NCBI GenBank assembly: GCA_027066695.1
Contig: JAMONE010000054.1
Coordinates: 1 to 15,416 of the forward strand
DNA: 15,416 nt
Direction of reading: 5' to 3'
Source of the DNA: Micavibrio sp.
Lineage (GTDB): Bacteria > Pseudomonadota > Alphaproteobacteria > Micavibrionales > Micavibrionaceae
Shown here: positions 6,887 through 13,040 of the stretch, one piece after another
How the letters are laid out: each line of letters starts with the position of its first letter
How positions within the stretch are numbered: position 1 is the first letter of the stretch
Program-made: the position numbers and the translations under genes
The notes under the pieces: model-generated
Told to the model about the DNA's origin: nothing
Seen by the model: only the letters and a program-made list of their open reading frames with translations
The model's database searches: none

Positions 6887-8182
6887 ATGAGCCAAGAGCA
6901 AGAAAGCCTTGAAAAAATAACTCAGGATCAGTTAAATGCAATGGTTGACTTGCATGCTCGCTTTACCGATGGGCGGCTTGGCGGGCGGCGCGCTATTTTA
7001 GAAAATATTGATCTAAGCGGACTTTCTTTAAGTGGTAAAGATTTAACACAAGCACATTTCACAGCATGCTTAATGACTTACATGGATTTATCCAACACCA
7101 ATTTTCAAGAGGCGGCTCTTTATGCTTGTGATTTGAGTGATTCAAATTTATTTCAAGCCATATTTACCCGCGCTGATTTACGTGGTGCGCGTATTCAAAA
7201 TGCAAATTTAAAAAATGTTGATCTAAAAGATGCAGATTTACGCGGTGGTGGTGTATCAAAAGATGGGACTTTCGGCACAAAAAGTAAAGCTGTTAATTTT
7301 AGGGGGGCTAATTTAAGTGGCGCAAAATTAAATGGTGCGATGGCTTCTAATGCTGATTTTTCGGATGCCGTAATGGTTGGCGCAAATATGGTTGATGCCG
7401 ATTTGCGCGGTGCAGTTCTTGAGGGAGCTGATCTCTCGAATGCTGATATTGAAGGAGCGCAACTAAAGGGTGCGAATATAAAATCAACAATTTTAACTGG
7501 CGTTGATGTTTCAAAAATGAGGAGTTCAGGCCTTGATTTAAAAGATGCTATTACAGATGATAATGCTGGCAAAACTGTTTCTGATTTGTCAGACTCTTTG
7601 CCAAAATTATTGGAATATCATAGGGAGTGGTTAAAAACTCGCGGTAAATCGGGTAAACAACTTGATTTAAGCGATGTTGATTTGCGCTTGCTTGGCTCGT
7701 TAAAAGAAGAAAAAATGACCGCTGTCAAGGCTGTTATGGCGCGGTTTATAGGTATGAATCTTTATAAAATAGAGCTACAAAGCGCAACGCTGGAGAAGTC
7801 TGATTTTAGAAATTGCGATATGGAGGAGTCAGATTTACGTGGCTCTTCATTCAAAAACGCTAATTTATCGCATGCTAATATGAGGGGCAGCAATTGCTCA
7901 TCTCTTATGTTGGGCACAGGGGGGACAAGGCGTTTTAATCCATGTAATTTTGAGCAGGCGCGTATGCGCTATGTTGATTTCACAAATGCGATGCTTAAGG
8001 ACGCTATATTTATTGGTGCAGATTTATCTTTTGTTGATTTTACTGGCGCAGACCTTAGCGATGCCGATTTCACAGGGGCAAAGCTTGATAAGGCAAAGCT
8101 TGATAAGGCAATAACAGATGGCGCAAAGTTTGATCGTGATGAAAGTCGCCCAGTATTCAAGATGAAATCTGATACCAGTTGA
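6887..8182 (+). CDS. Pentapeptide-repeat protein with two repeat blocks
   Basis: 431 residues without signal peptide or membrane segments. Residues 1-35 are a non-repeat start (LNAMVDLHARFTDGRLGGRRA). Block 1 (about 36-222) is made of A(D/N)LXX repeats such as ADLRGARIQNANLKNVDLKD, with a loop at 122-136. A linker at about 225-258 (LPKLLEYHREWLKTRGKSGK) separates it from block 2 (about 259-416), which has its own gap around 336-352. Repeats of this kind form a right-handed quadrilateral beta helix. Some relatives mimic DNA and protect gyrase, but nothing here shows that role. I recall proteins with the 'LP.LL..H..W..S.G..G' linker in other alphaproteobacteria, without a known function. It appears to stand alone, 87 bases after the tlpA-like gene, with a weak TAGGT before the ATG. 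Confidence 0.9.
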   Translation: MSQEQESLEKITQDQLNAMVDLHARFTDGRLGGRRAILENIDLSGLSLSGKDLTQAHFTACLMTYMDLSNTNFQEAALYACDLSDSNLFQAIFTRADLRGARIQNANLKNVDLKDADLRGGGVSKDGTFGTKSKAVNFRGANLSGAKLNGAMASNADFSDAVMVGANMVDADLRGAVLEGADLSNADIEGAQLKGANIKSTILTGVDVSKMRSSGLDLKDAITDDNAGKTVSDLSDSLPKLLEYHREWLKTRGKSGKQLDLSDVDLRLLGSLKEEKMTAVKAVMARFIGMNLYKIELQSATLEKSDFRNCDMEESDLRGSSFKNANLSHANMRGSNCSSLMLGTGGTRRFNPCNFEQARMRYVDFTNAMLKDAIFIGADLSFVDFTGADLSDADFTGAKLDKAKLDKAITDGAKFDRDESRPVFKMKSDTS

Positions 8183-8208
8183 TTCTCTGCTACGCTTCTC
8201 GCAATGAC
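8183..8208. repeat. Fragment of a GTCATTGCGAG-type interspersed repeat
   Basis: GCTACGCTTCTCGCAATGACG resembles the right arm of the inner element at 1064-1088 (CCTACGGCTCGCGATGACG). No left arm is present, so it is a remnant. It starts immediately after the stop of the pentapeptide gene. A seven-base direct repeat GATACCA lies on either side (8171-8177 in the gene end, 8211-8217), which may be a scar or chance. Confidence 0.5.
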
Positions 8209-8215
8209 GTGATAC

Positions 8216-8241
8216 CACCCCCGTAGCTTGCTGCGGAGGTG
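8216..8241 (+). terminator. Hairpin after the pentapeptide gene, possible terminator
   Basis: CACC/GGTG and CCGTAG/CTGCGG pair around a CTTG loop with one internal C-A mismatch, giving ten pairs. The inner stem equals that of the terminator-like hairpin at 819-834. The downstream T-tract is weak and late (a five-T run at about 8252), so termination is uncertain. Confidence 0.4.
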
Positions 8242-8302
8242 TCCATTTGTGTTTTTGATATTGGTGCGTTCATATATGTTGCTTGAAAAACATAACAAAA
8301 CC

Positions 8303-8331
8303 GTCATTACACGGTTTATCCGTGTAATCCA
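8303..8331. repeat. GTCATTACACGG palindromic repeat
   Basis: ATTACACGG/CCGTGTAAT is a perfect nine-base stem around TTTAT (8306-8328), preceded by GTC and followed by CCA. The form 'GTCAT...CGG..TT..CCG...ATCCA' matches a repeat type common in alphaproteobacterial intergenic DNA, from memory. It is one of three repeat pieces in the 184-base gap 8183-8366, which holds no gene. Confidence 0.55.
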
Positions 8332-8366
8332 CGTGATATTAAGGACGAGGTGATAGTGTTGGTTAT

Positions 8367-9227
8367 CTATTGCCCACCCATGCCCATACCAGTGGGGGGG
8401 GCGGATTTTATTTCTACTGGTTCATCTAATGGAATGTTACTTGAGTTTGTACTCACCTCAACTTTAGAGGGATCATTGAGATTAACCATCTCTCCATTTG
8501 GTTCGAACTGAATTGGTTCACTAGGAATAGCTGCACTGTCATTGAACATATTTATGGGCATTGCGGAATACATTTTTTGCAAAATAGTTTCTGCAATGGC
8601 TAACCCCTCAACCAAACGTTCGGTTGGCTCTATGCCTATGGCCTCTAATTCCTGTGCTATTTTAGCTTCAGTCGCAGGATCAACCGTTACGGCCTCAACA
8701 TCACCTCGCCCTGCTATTGCATCCCTGTTTTGAGTAAGAGAGCCTTCGGATAGAATAGTTAGAAATTCCTCAGGCTCTATTACACCATCACCAGTATAAT
8801 CTTTTATATTAGAAACCATATAGGCCATTTCATTGCTTTTCAGCATAGCTGTCATCCCAACATCTTCGAACATAGGGCTATCAACACTCATCCCATCCTC
8901 TGGAATAATGCTTTGCATGTGTTGAATAATCAACGATGGTTGCTCTTTTGCAATGGTTAGCAATATCCCATCACCATATTTTAATTCGCCAATATGACCT
9001 TCTTGATCGTCCATCTCGGTGGTTATAGCACCACTAGGAGCTTGCCCTAGCCCTTTACTGAATTCACGTGCTTCTCCAGCAAAATCAGGCATTTCAGGTC
9101 TGGCGGGTTCTGTGCTTTTGATTAACGGCTCTTTGCCAGCGTTTTCAATTACATGGTCAGCCATCTCTAGGACACCATCTAGCTCTGTATCAAGCATTTC
9201 TTTTGCTTCTTCTATCTTGTCACTCAT
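8367..9227 (-). CDS. Acidic protein of unknown function with one EF-hand-like loop
   Basis: 286 residues from the ATG at 9227, which has AAGGTGA five bases upstream; an in-frame GTG at 9236 lies inside that Shine-Dalgarno and is unlikely. The protein is acidic and rich in Met, Pro and Glu, with no signal peptide or membrane segment. At about residues 143-154, DYTGDGVIEPEEF fits the EF-hand loop (Asp at 1 and 5, Gly at 6, Ile at 8, Glu at 12, Phe after), though position 3 is Thr; calcium binding is possible but unproven. A helical N-terminus (KIEEAKEMLDTELDGVLEMADHVIE) and a low-complexity tail ending MGMGGQ frame it. The tail contains a run of eight C (coding strand). It lies downstream of flbD, separated by a repeat element, so it is probably transcribed apart. 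TCACCTTA occurs twice, 26 bases apart, before the gene (9233 and 9259). Confidence 0.72.
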   Translation of the reverse strand: MSDKIEEAKEMLDTELDGVLEMADHVIENAGKEPLIKSTEPARPEMPDFAGEAREFSKGLGQAPSGAITTEMDDQEGHIGELKYGDGILLTIAKEQPSLIIQHMQSIIPEDGMSVDSPMFEDVGMTAMLKSNEMAYMVSNIKDYTGDGVIEPEEFLTILSEGSLTQNRDAIAGRGDVEAVTVDPATEAKIAQELEAIGIEPTERLVEGLAIAETILQKMYSAMPINMFNDSAAIPSEPIQFEPNGEMVNLNDPSKVEVSTNSSNIPLDEPVEIKSAPPTGMGMGGQ

Positions 9228-9232
9228 AATTA

Positions 9233-9239
9233 TCACCTT
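9233..9239 (-). promoter_or_regulatory. Shine-Dalgarno that fixes the start of the EF-hand-like gene
   Basis: AAGGTGA on the minus strand, five bases before the ATG at 9227. Choosing the upstream GTG at 9236 would place the start codon inside this site. Confidence 0.6.
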
Positions 9240-9310
9240 ATTAATATTTATTATTATGTCACCTTAGCAAGTGTATATAATAAATGCAAATAAAAGATTA
9301 ATGAAAAGTA

Positions 9311-9460
9311 TATAGTAACTTGAGTTAAAAATCACACAGTGTCATTTCGAACGATTGCATAGCAAGAGGAGAAATCTTATAAAGCTGCAACATATAAGAT
9401 CTCTCCACTAGCGTGTTCGAGATGACAGGTAGTGTTATATTCTTAATGATAGCTAATATA
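9311..9460. mobile_element. Intact MITE-like palindromic element (same family as the outer element at 904-1194)
   Basis: About 150 bp. The left border TATAGTAACTTGAGTTAAAA leads into GTCATTTCGAACGATTGC and GAGGAGAAATCTTAT. The loop AAAGCTGCAACAT follows, then the right arm ATAAGATCTCTC and TTCGAGATGACA, and a weaker right border ending in TATA at 9457-9460. It shares 34 of 35 core bases from GTCATTTC to CTTATA with the copy at 931-971. It ends four bases before the flbD stop codon and, as a strong palindrome, may stop or stabilise the end of the flagellar transcript. With 9228-9310 (AT-rich, holding the unknown gene's leader) it fills the 237-base gap. Confidence 0.72.
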
Positions 9461-9464
9461 TATA

Positions 9465-10796
9465 TTAAGCCGCGGCGTCTTTATAAAGGTTAAGCTTATT
9501 ACGCAGGGTTCTAATAGAAATGCCAAGGATATTTGCGGCGTGCGTACGGTTGCCAAGGCAATGATCTAGCGTATTTATTATCATATCGCGCTCTACATCG
9601 GCGATGGTTCGTCCGATCATATTTTCCACTCCGCCAGCATTTTGCAATGTAGGAGCATCTTCCGTGACAGTAGAGGGCGTAATCTCCTTTGATAAGCCGT
9701 CACTTTGGATAAAGATAGCATCCGCCTCAATTTCATCTTCTGTAGACATAAGTATAGCGCGATGCATAGTGTTCTCCAACTCACGGATATTGCCGCGCCA
9801 AGTACAATTTTGCAGCTTGGTAATAGCTTTATCAGAGATGTTCTTGCGATTAATCCCGTTAGCTTCGGCATATTTATCTGCAAACATCTTTGCAAGACGC
9901 GCAATGTCAGATGGGCGATCCCGCAGCGGGGGCAGGGGGATATTAACAACGTTCAAGCGAAAATAAAGATCTTCCCTGAATTCACCTTTTTTAACGGATT
10001 CTTCCAGATTTCTATTCGAAGTCGCCAAAATACGGACATCAATTTTTATAGTGCCGTTCCCGCCAACGCGGGTGATCTCTTTTTCCTGAATAGCGCGTAG
10101 GAATTTCGCCTGTAATAGAGGATGCATTTCGCTCACCTCGTCAAGCAATAACGTTCCTGTGTGGGCTTCTTCAAATTTACCAATTCTGCGCCCTGTTGCG
10201 CCAGTAAAAGCACCTTTTTCATGGCCAAATAATTCAGATTCAAGCAGGTTCTCGGGGATAGCCGCGCAGTTAATAGCAATAAATGGAGCATTTTTGCGCT
10301 TTGATTTGTTATGGATATGACGTGACATGACTTCTTTACCCGTGCCCGATTCCCCAGTGATAAGGATAGTCGCTTCGCTAGGTGCGATTTTATCGGCTAA
10401 GGTTATTACGGATTTCATAGCTGGATCATCCGCGATCATAGAGCTGTTTTCTTGAGTAACGGCTTCAATAACTGCGGCAATAAGCTCTGGATCAGGGGGG
10501 AGGGGAAGATACTCTTTCGCACCTTGCTGAATTGCTTTAACGGCTGCGCGCGCGTCAGTTTCAACGCCACATGCCACGATAGGTAAATGTACACGCTCAT
10601 TCTTTAAACGCTCGACAAACTCACCGATTTTTTGCTTAACATCAACCATAGCCAAATCAGCGCTTTTGCCGTTAAGCAACGCGCCCATAGCTTGATCTAT
10701 ATCTTCACAGTGAACGACTTTCGCCCCGCGCTGCAACGCGATTTTCCCCGCTTGGGAGATATGTCCGTCTAGACGGCCTATTATCATTAATCTCAT
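9465..10796 (-). CDS. flbD: FlbD-type sigma-54-dependent flagellar activator
   Basis: 443 residues, NtrC-family layout. Residues 1-115 are receiver-like but degenerate: Asp52 stands at the usual phosphorylation position (LAMVDV), while the acidic pair near the start (IIGRLDG instead of a DD) and the lysine after strand 5 (YLPLPPDP) are missing. The AAA+ domain (about 120-350) has Walker A GESGTGKE (148-155), the sigma-54 contact loop GAFTGA (195-200), Walker B TLLLDE (215-220) and REDLYFRL with the arginine finger. The Fis-type helix-turn-helix is at the end (about 405-440, NRTHAANILGISIRTLRNKL). In Caulobacter, FlbD turns class III/IV flagellar genes on and the fliF operon down, and FliX controls it. 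Here it is last in the flagellar run, preceded by the 100-bp repeat that supplies its Shine-Dalgarno. Confidence 0.93.
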   Translation of the reverse strand: MRLMIIGRLDGHISQAGKIALQRGAKVVHCEDIDQAMGALLNGKSADLAMVDVKQKIGEFVERLKNERVHLPIVACGVETDARAAVKAIQQGAKEYLPLPPDPELIAAVIEAVTQENSSMIADDPAMKSVITLADKIAPSEATILITGESGTGKEVMSRHIHNKSKRKNAPFIAINCAAIPENLLESELFGHEKGAFTGATGRRIGKFEEAHTGTLLLDEVSEMHPLLQAKFLRAIQEKEITRVGGNGTIKIDVRILATSNRNLEESVKKGEFREDLYFRLNVVNIPLPPLRDRPSDIARLAKMFADKYAEANGINRKNISDKAITKLQNCTWRGNIRELENTMHRAILMSTEDEIEADAIFIQSDGLSKEITPSTVTEDAPTLQNAGGVENMIGRTIADVERDMIINTLDHCLGNRTHAANILGISIRTLRNKLNLYKDAAA

Positions 10797-10800
10797 ATAG

Positions 10801-10921
10801 TCTTCCTAATTTATCTTTCTTCGTCGTTATTTCGCTCCTAACGTATAAAAATACGCCTCGTCGCTTATGCCTAGTAGAAAAATAAATTAGTTTGACTAAG
10901 TCTTTCTAGTTTATCTTTCCA
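10801..10921. repeat. 100-bp palindromic repeat, copy A, between motA and flbD
   Basis: Only two differences over 100 bases from the copy at 12914-13013. AGTC and CTAATTTAT at the left pair with ATAAATTAG and GACT at the right, extended inward by TTTCT/AGAAA, with a small CGTAT/ATACG hairpin in the centre. The first twenty bases recur, imperfectly, exactly 100 bases later (from 10901). On the transcribed strand the edge next to flbD reads TTAGGAAGACTAT before ATG and so provides the Shine-Dalgarno. It fills most of the 152-base gap between motA and flbD. Confidence 0.75.
10802..10807 (-). promoter_or_regulatory. Shine-Dalgarno of flbD inside the repeat edge
   Basis: AGGAAG on the minus strand, five bases before the flbD ATG. 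It is part of the 100-bp repeat, as is the equivalent site of fliH. Confidence 0.6.
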
Positions 10922-10948
10922 AGTTATTTTTTACGTAACTATCCCTTA

Positions 10949-11782
10949 TCAATCAAAATAGCGAATACGCTGTGAGGGGGGGAGTAGGGAGTTTATCAGC
11001 ATCTCTAAATTGCGGGGGTTTTCTTGGCTTATCATTGATAGAGCAGTTTTTAAAACCATTGTTTTTGCGGTAACATCATCGGCGGCGGTTTTCTCGATTT
11101 TTGCTGCAAGAGGAGCCATAACAACAGTTCCTAATATTGCGCCATAAAATGTTGTAAGCAAAGCCACAGCCATAGCCGGGCCGATAGTATCAGGGTTTTC
11201 AAGATTGGCGAGCATTTGAACAAGCCCAACTAATGTACCGATTAACCCCATAGCTGGCGCAACCTCTGAGGCGCGGCGTAATATACTGGCGGCGCGTTTT
11301 TGGCGTTCTTCTTCGACATCTATTTCTTGTTGTAATATGCGTTGCACATCTTGCACATTATATCCATCAATAACGATTCCCATGGCTTGTCGCAAGAAGG
11401 GCTCTTTTGTGGTTTCTTTCTCGTAATTAGAAAGATAGAGCAAGCCTTTTTTACGAGCAATAGTGGTAAGATCCATCATACTGGTGGCCAGAGCCGAAAA
11501 ATTGCGAACAGGCCTGAATATTGATTTAGTTATAACGCCCATGGAGGGCAAAAGCTCCGCCCCTGTGTATGAGATGCTAGTAGCGGTCATCGTACCTAAA
11601 ATAACAATTAAAACGGAAGGAAGGTTAAAGAATTTGGCATCGCTTTGCCCCATAGCAATTGCGCCGACAATTAACCCAAAAGAAAGCAAAAGCCCGAATA
11701 TTGTTACAAGATCAGGTCTGGAAACCGCGCGAGGAACAGAGACATTAGGGATATTAGCATTTATATTTGCATCGGCACTCAT
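10949..11782 (-). CDS. motA: Flagellar stator protein MotA (PomA-like)
   Basis: 277 residues, four membrane segments at about 24-44, 54-72, 176-196 and 203-225. RPDLVTIFGLLLSFGLIVGAI, FFNLPSVLIVILGT and the APAMGLIGTLVGLVQML signature, with the conserved proline at 176, place it in the MotA/PomA family. It forms the ion-driven stator with MotB and pushes on FliG through its large cytoplasmic loop (about 75-170). The N-terminal style is nearer the sodium-type PomA branch, but the ion cannot be decided here. No motB is beside it. It lies 28 bases after fliN with AAGGA about 12 bases upstream. A run of seven C near the C-terminus (10976-10982) encodes LPP. Confidence 0.92.
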   Translation of the reverse strand: MSADANINANIPNVSVPRAVSRPDLVTIFGLLLSFGLIVGAIAMGQSDAKFFNLPSVLIVILGTMTATSISYTGAELLPSMGVITKSIFRPVRNFSALATSMMDLTTIARKKGLLYLSNYEKETTKEPFLRQAMGIVIDGYNVQDVQRILQQEIDVEEERQKRAASILRRASEVAPAMGLIGTLVGLVQMLANLENPDTIGPAMAVALLTTFYGAILGTVVMAPLAAKIEKTAADDVTAKTMVLKTALSMISQENPRNLEMLINSLLPPSQRIRYFD

Positions 11783-11810
11783 ATTTAAACATTATCCTTT
11801 TTATTCATAT

Positions 11811-12227
11811 TTATGCACGCTCTGATTTTACAATTTCAGTCATTGTAATGCCGAGCCTATCTTCAACCACAACCACTTCGCCGCGGGCAACAAGGCGGTT
11901 GTTAACATAAATATCAATAGCTTCACCGACTTTTCTATCAAGCTCAATAACCGCGCCACGACCAAGTTTCAATAGCTGGCTAACCTGCATTGTTGAGCGT
12001 CCAAGAACCGCAGATACATTAACTGGAATATCATAAATAGCAGTAACATCTTCCGCCATGGCTTCGCCGATAGAGTATTGTTTACTATCATCGTTTTGAA
12101 GTTCCGGCGGCTCTGAAATTTCGTCAAGATCGAGGCTTTCCCCTGCTGCTGCGGGAGTTTCATCGAACATGTTATCGACTTCATCTTGATTGGTGTTCTC
12201 ACCATTATCTGTTTCATCGGCCATCAT
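11811..12227 (-). CDS. fliN: Flagellar motor switch protein FliN
   Basis: 138 residues. The first 55 or so are acidic and disordered, as in many alphaproteobacterial FliN. The SpoA domain (about 62-135) carries IYDIPVNVSAVLGRSTMQVS, LLKLGRGAVIELDRKVGE and VNNRLVARGEVVVVEDRLGITMTEIV, the family signature. FliN builds the lower C-ring with FliM and binds FliH to receive export cargo. The ATG overlaps the fliH stop in ATGA, with AGGAGAG directly upstream, so translation is coupled; a second ATG follows immediately. Confidence 0.95.
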   Translation of the reverse strand: MMADETDNGENTNQDEVDNMFDETPAAAGESLDLDEISEPPELQNDDSKQYSIGEAMAEDVTAIYDIPVNVSAVLGRSTMQVSQLLKLGRGAVIELDRKVGEAIDIYVNNRLVARGEVVVVEDRLGITMTEIVKSERA

Positions 12228-12907
12228 ATCTCTCCTGCTGCTTGATTACTATTATCTTGCTCATTATCCTTATCATCATGAACGCTAATGTCGCGCTCTG
12301 CAAGTGTCTCTTTCATTATGATAAAAGTTTTCTCGGCAATTGTTTGGCGGTTACATATAATGCCGCCACTAGGCCATAGAATATTACATTGGCTCTGTTT
12401 TAAATCATTATTAGCCCTTAAAGTAACTTTTTTGCCTAAGTCATCTTCCAGATCTTTTATATATGTTTCCAAATTTTGTAATATATCACCGTGCATCTCT
12501 ATATTTATTTGCGTGGGCACATCATGCGCAGATATAGCGGTTTTAATAGCGGTTTTAAGCTCTTCTTCTCCGTGTTCTTGCGTGTAAAGCGGAAAAAGTT
12601 TTTTGATGATAAACAAACTAAGGTGAAGTGCTTCCCCCTCATATTGCGCCATACGATCATCTTCCGCTGCAAACAAAACGCTCATATCACGGTTTATCTT
12701 TTGTAGTAAATCAAGCGTTGCTTTATTTATTTTAGCTTCACTATCCTTAAAGCCTGCTCTTTGCCCAGCTTCATAAGCCTTAATTTTCTCCTCTTTTAGT
12801 TGTTTTTTAGAAAATTCAGGCAATGACTCAAGCTCATCCCCCTTCATACCCGCCAAAGGATTGTCATCGAACATGTTGTTGTCAAAAAGAAATCTATCTC
12901 CACCCAT
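12224..12907 (-). CDS. fliH: Flagellar assembly protein FliH (FlbE-like)
   Basis: 227 residues. It regulates the export ATPase FliI and tethers it to FliN. The N-terminal part (1-40) is variable. A charged helical stretch follows (about 33-80: KKQLKEEKIKAYEAGQRAGF and on), with the YEAGQRAGF-type Gly-spaced helix of this family. The C-terminal domain ends with LWPSGGIICNRQTI, matching the 'W..GG......' motif of FliH. After about residue 205 there is an acidic, Asn/Gln-rich tail. Position between fliG and fliN matches flbE in Caulobacter. The start ATG has AGGAAG seven bases upstream, inside copy B of the 100-bp repeat. The family is divergent, so the name rests on motif and position together. 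Confidence 0.85.
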   Translation of the reverse strand: MGGDRFLFDNNMFDDNPLAGMKGDELESLPEFSKKQLKEEKIKAYEAGQRAGFKDSEAKINKATLDLLQKINRDMSVLFAAEDDRMAQYEGEALHLSLFIIKKLFPLYTQEHGEEELKTAIKTAISAHDVPTQINIEMHGDILQNLETYIKDLEDDLGKKVTLRANNDLKQSQCNILWPSGGIICNRQTIAEKTFIIMKETLAERDISVHDDKDNEQDNSNQAAGEI

Positions 12908-12913
12908 CTTTAG

Positions 12914-13034
12914 TCTTCCTAATTTATCTTTCTTCGTCGTTATCTCGCTCCTAACGTATTAAAATACGCCTCGTCGCTTATGCCTAGTAGAAAAATAAAT
13001 TAGTTTGACTAGGTCTTCCTAATTTATCTTTCTT
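12914..13034. repeat. 100-bp palindromic repeat, copy B, between fliG and fliH
   Basis: Same element as 10801-10921. AGTC and CTAATTTAT (12912-12927) pair with ATAAATTAG and GACT (12995-13010); TTTCT/AGAAA extends the stem and CGTATT/AATACG forms a central hairpin. A 22-base stretch, GTCTTCCTAATTTATC and on, occurs at 12913 and again, perfectly, at 13013, flanking the palindrome with a 100-base period. It occupies almost the entire gap between fliG and fliH, ending six bases after the fliG stop codon. Confidence 0.78.
12915..12920 (-). promoter_or_regulatory. Shine-Dalgarno of fliH inside the repeat edge
   Basis: AGGAAG on the minus strand, seven bases before the fliH ATG, in the same repeat position as the flbD site. 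The identical motif recurs 100 bases upstream, at the far flank of the repeat, where it precedes no start codon. Confidence 0.6.
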
Positions 13035-13040
13035 TGATGT

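Noticed and set aside
7195..7572. Minus-strand frames inside the pentapeptide gene (also 7969-8307)
   Set aside because: They are mirror images of the repetitive codons, rich in Ser-Ala-Phe-Ala-Pro repeats, typical shadow reading.
8171..8217. GATACCA direct repeat as a target-site duplication
   Set aside because: Only seven bases, one copy is within coding sequence, and the enclosed repeat piece is incomplete; chance is likely.
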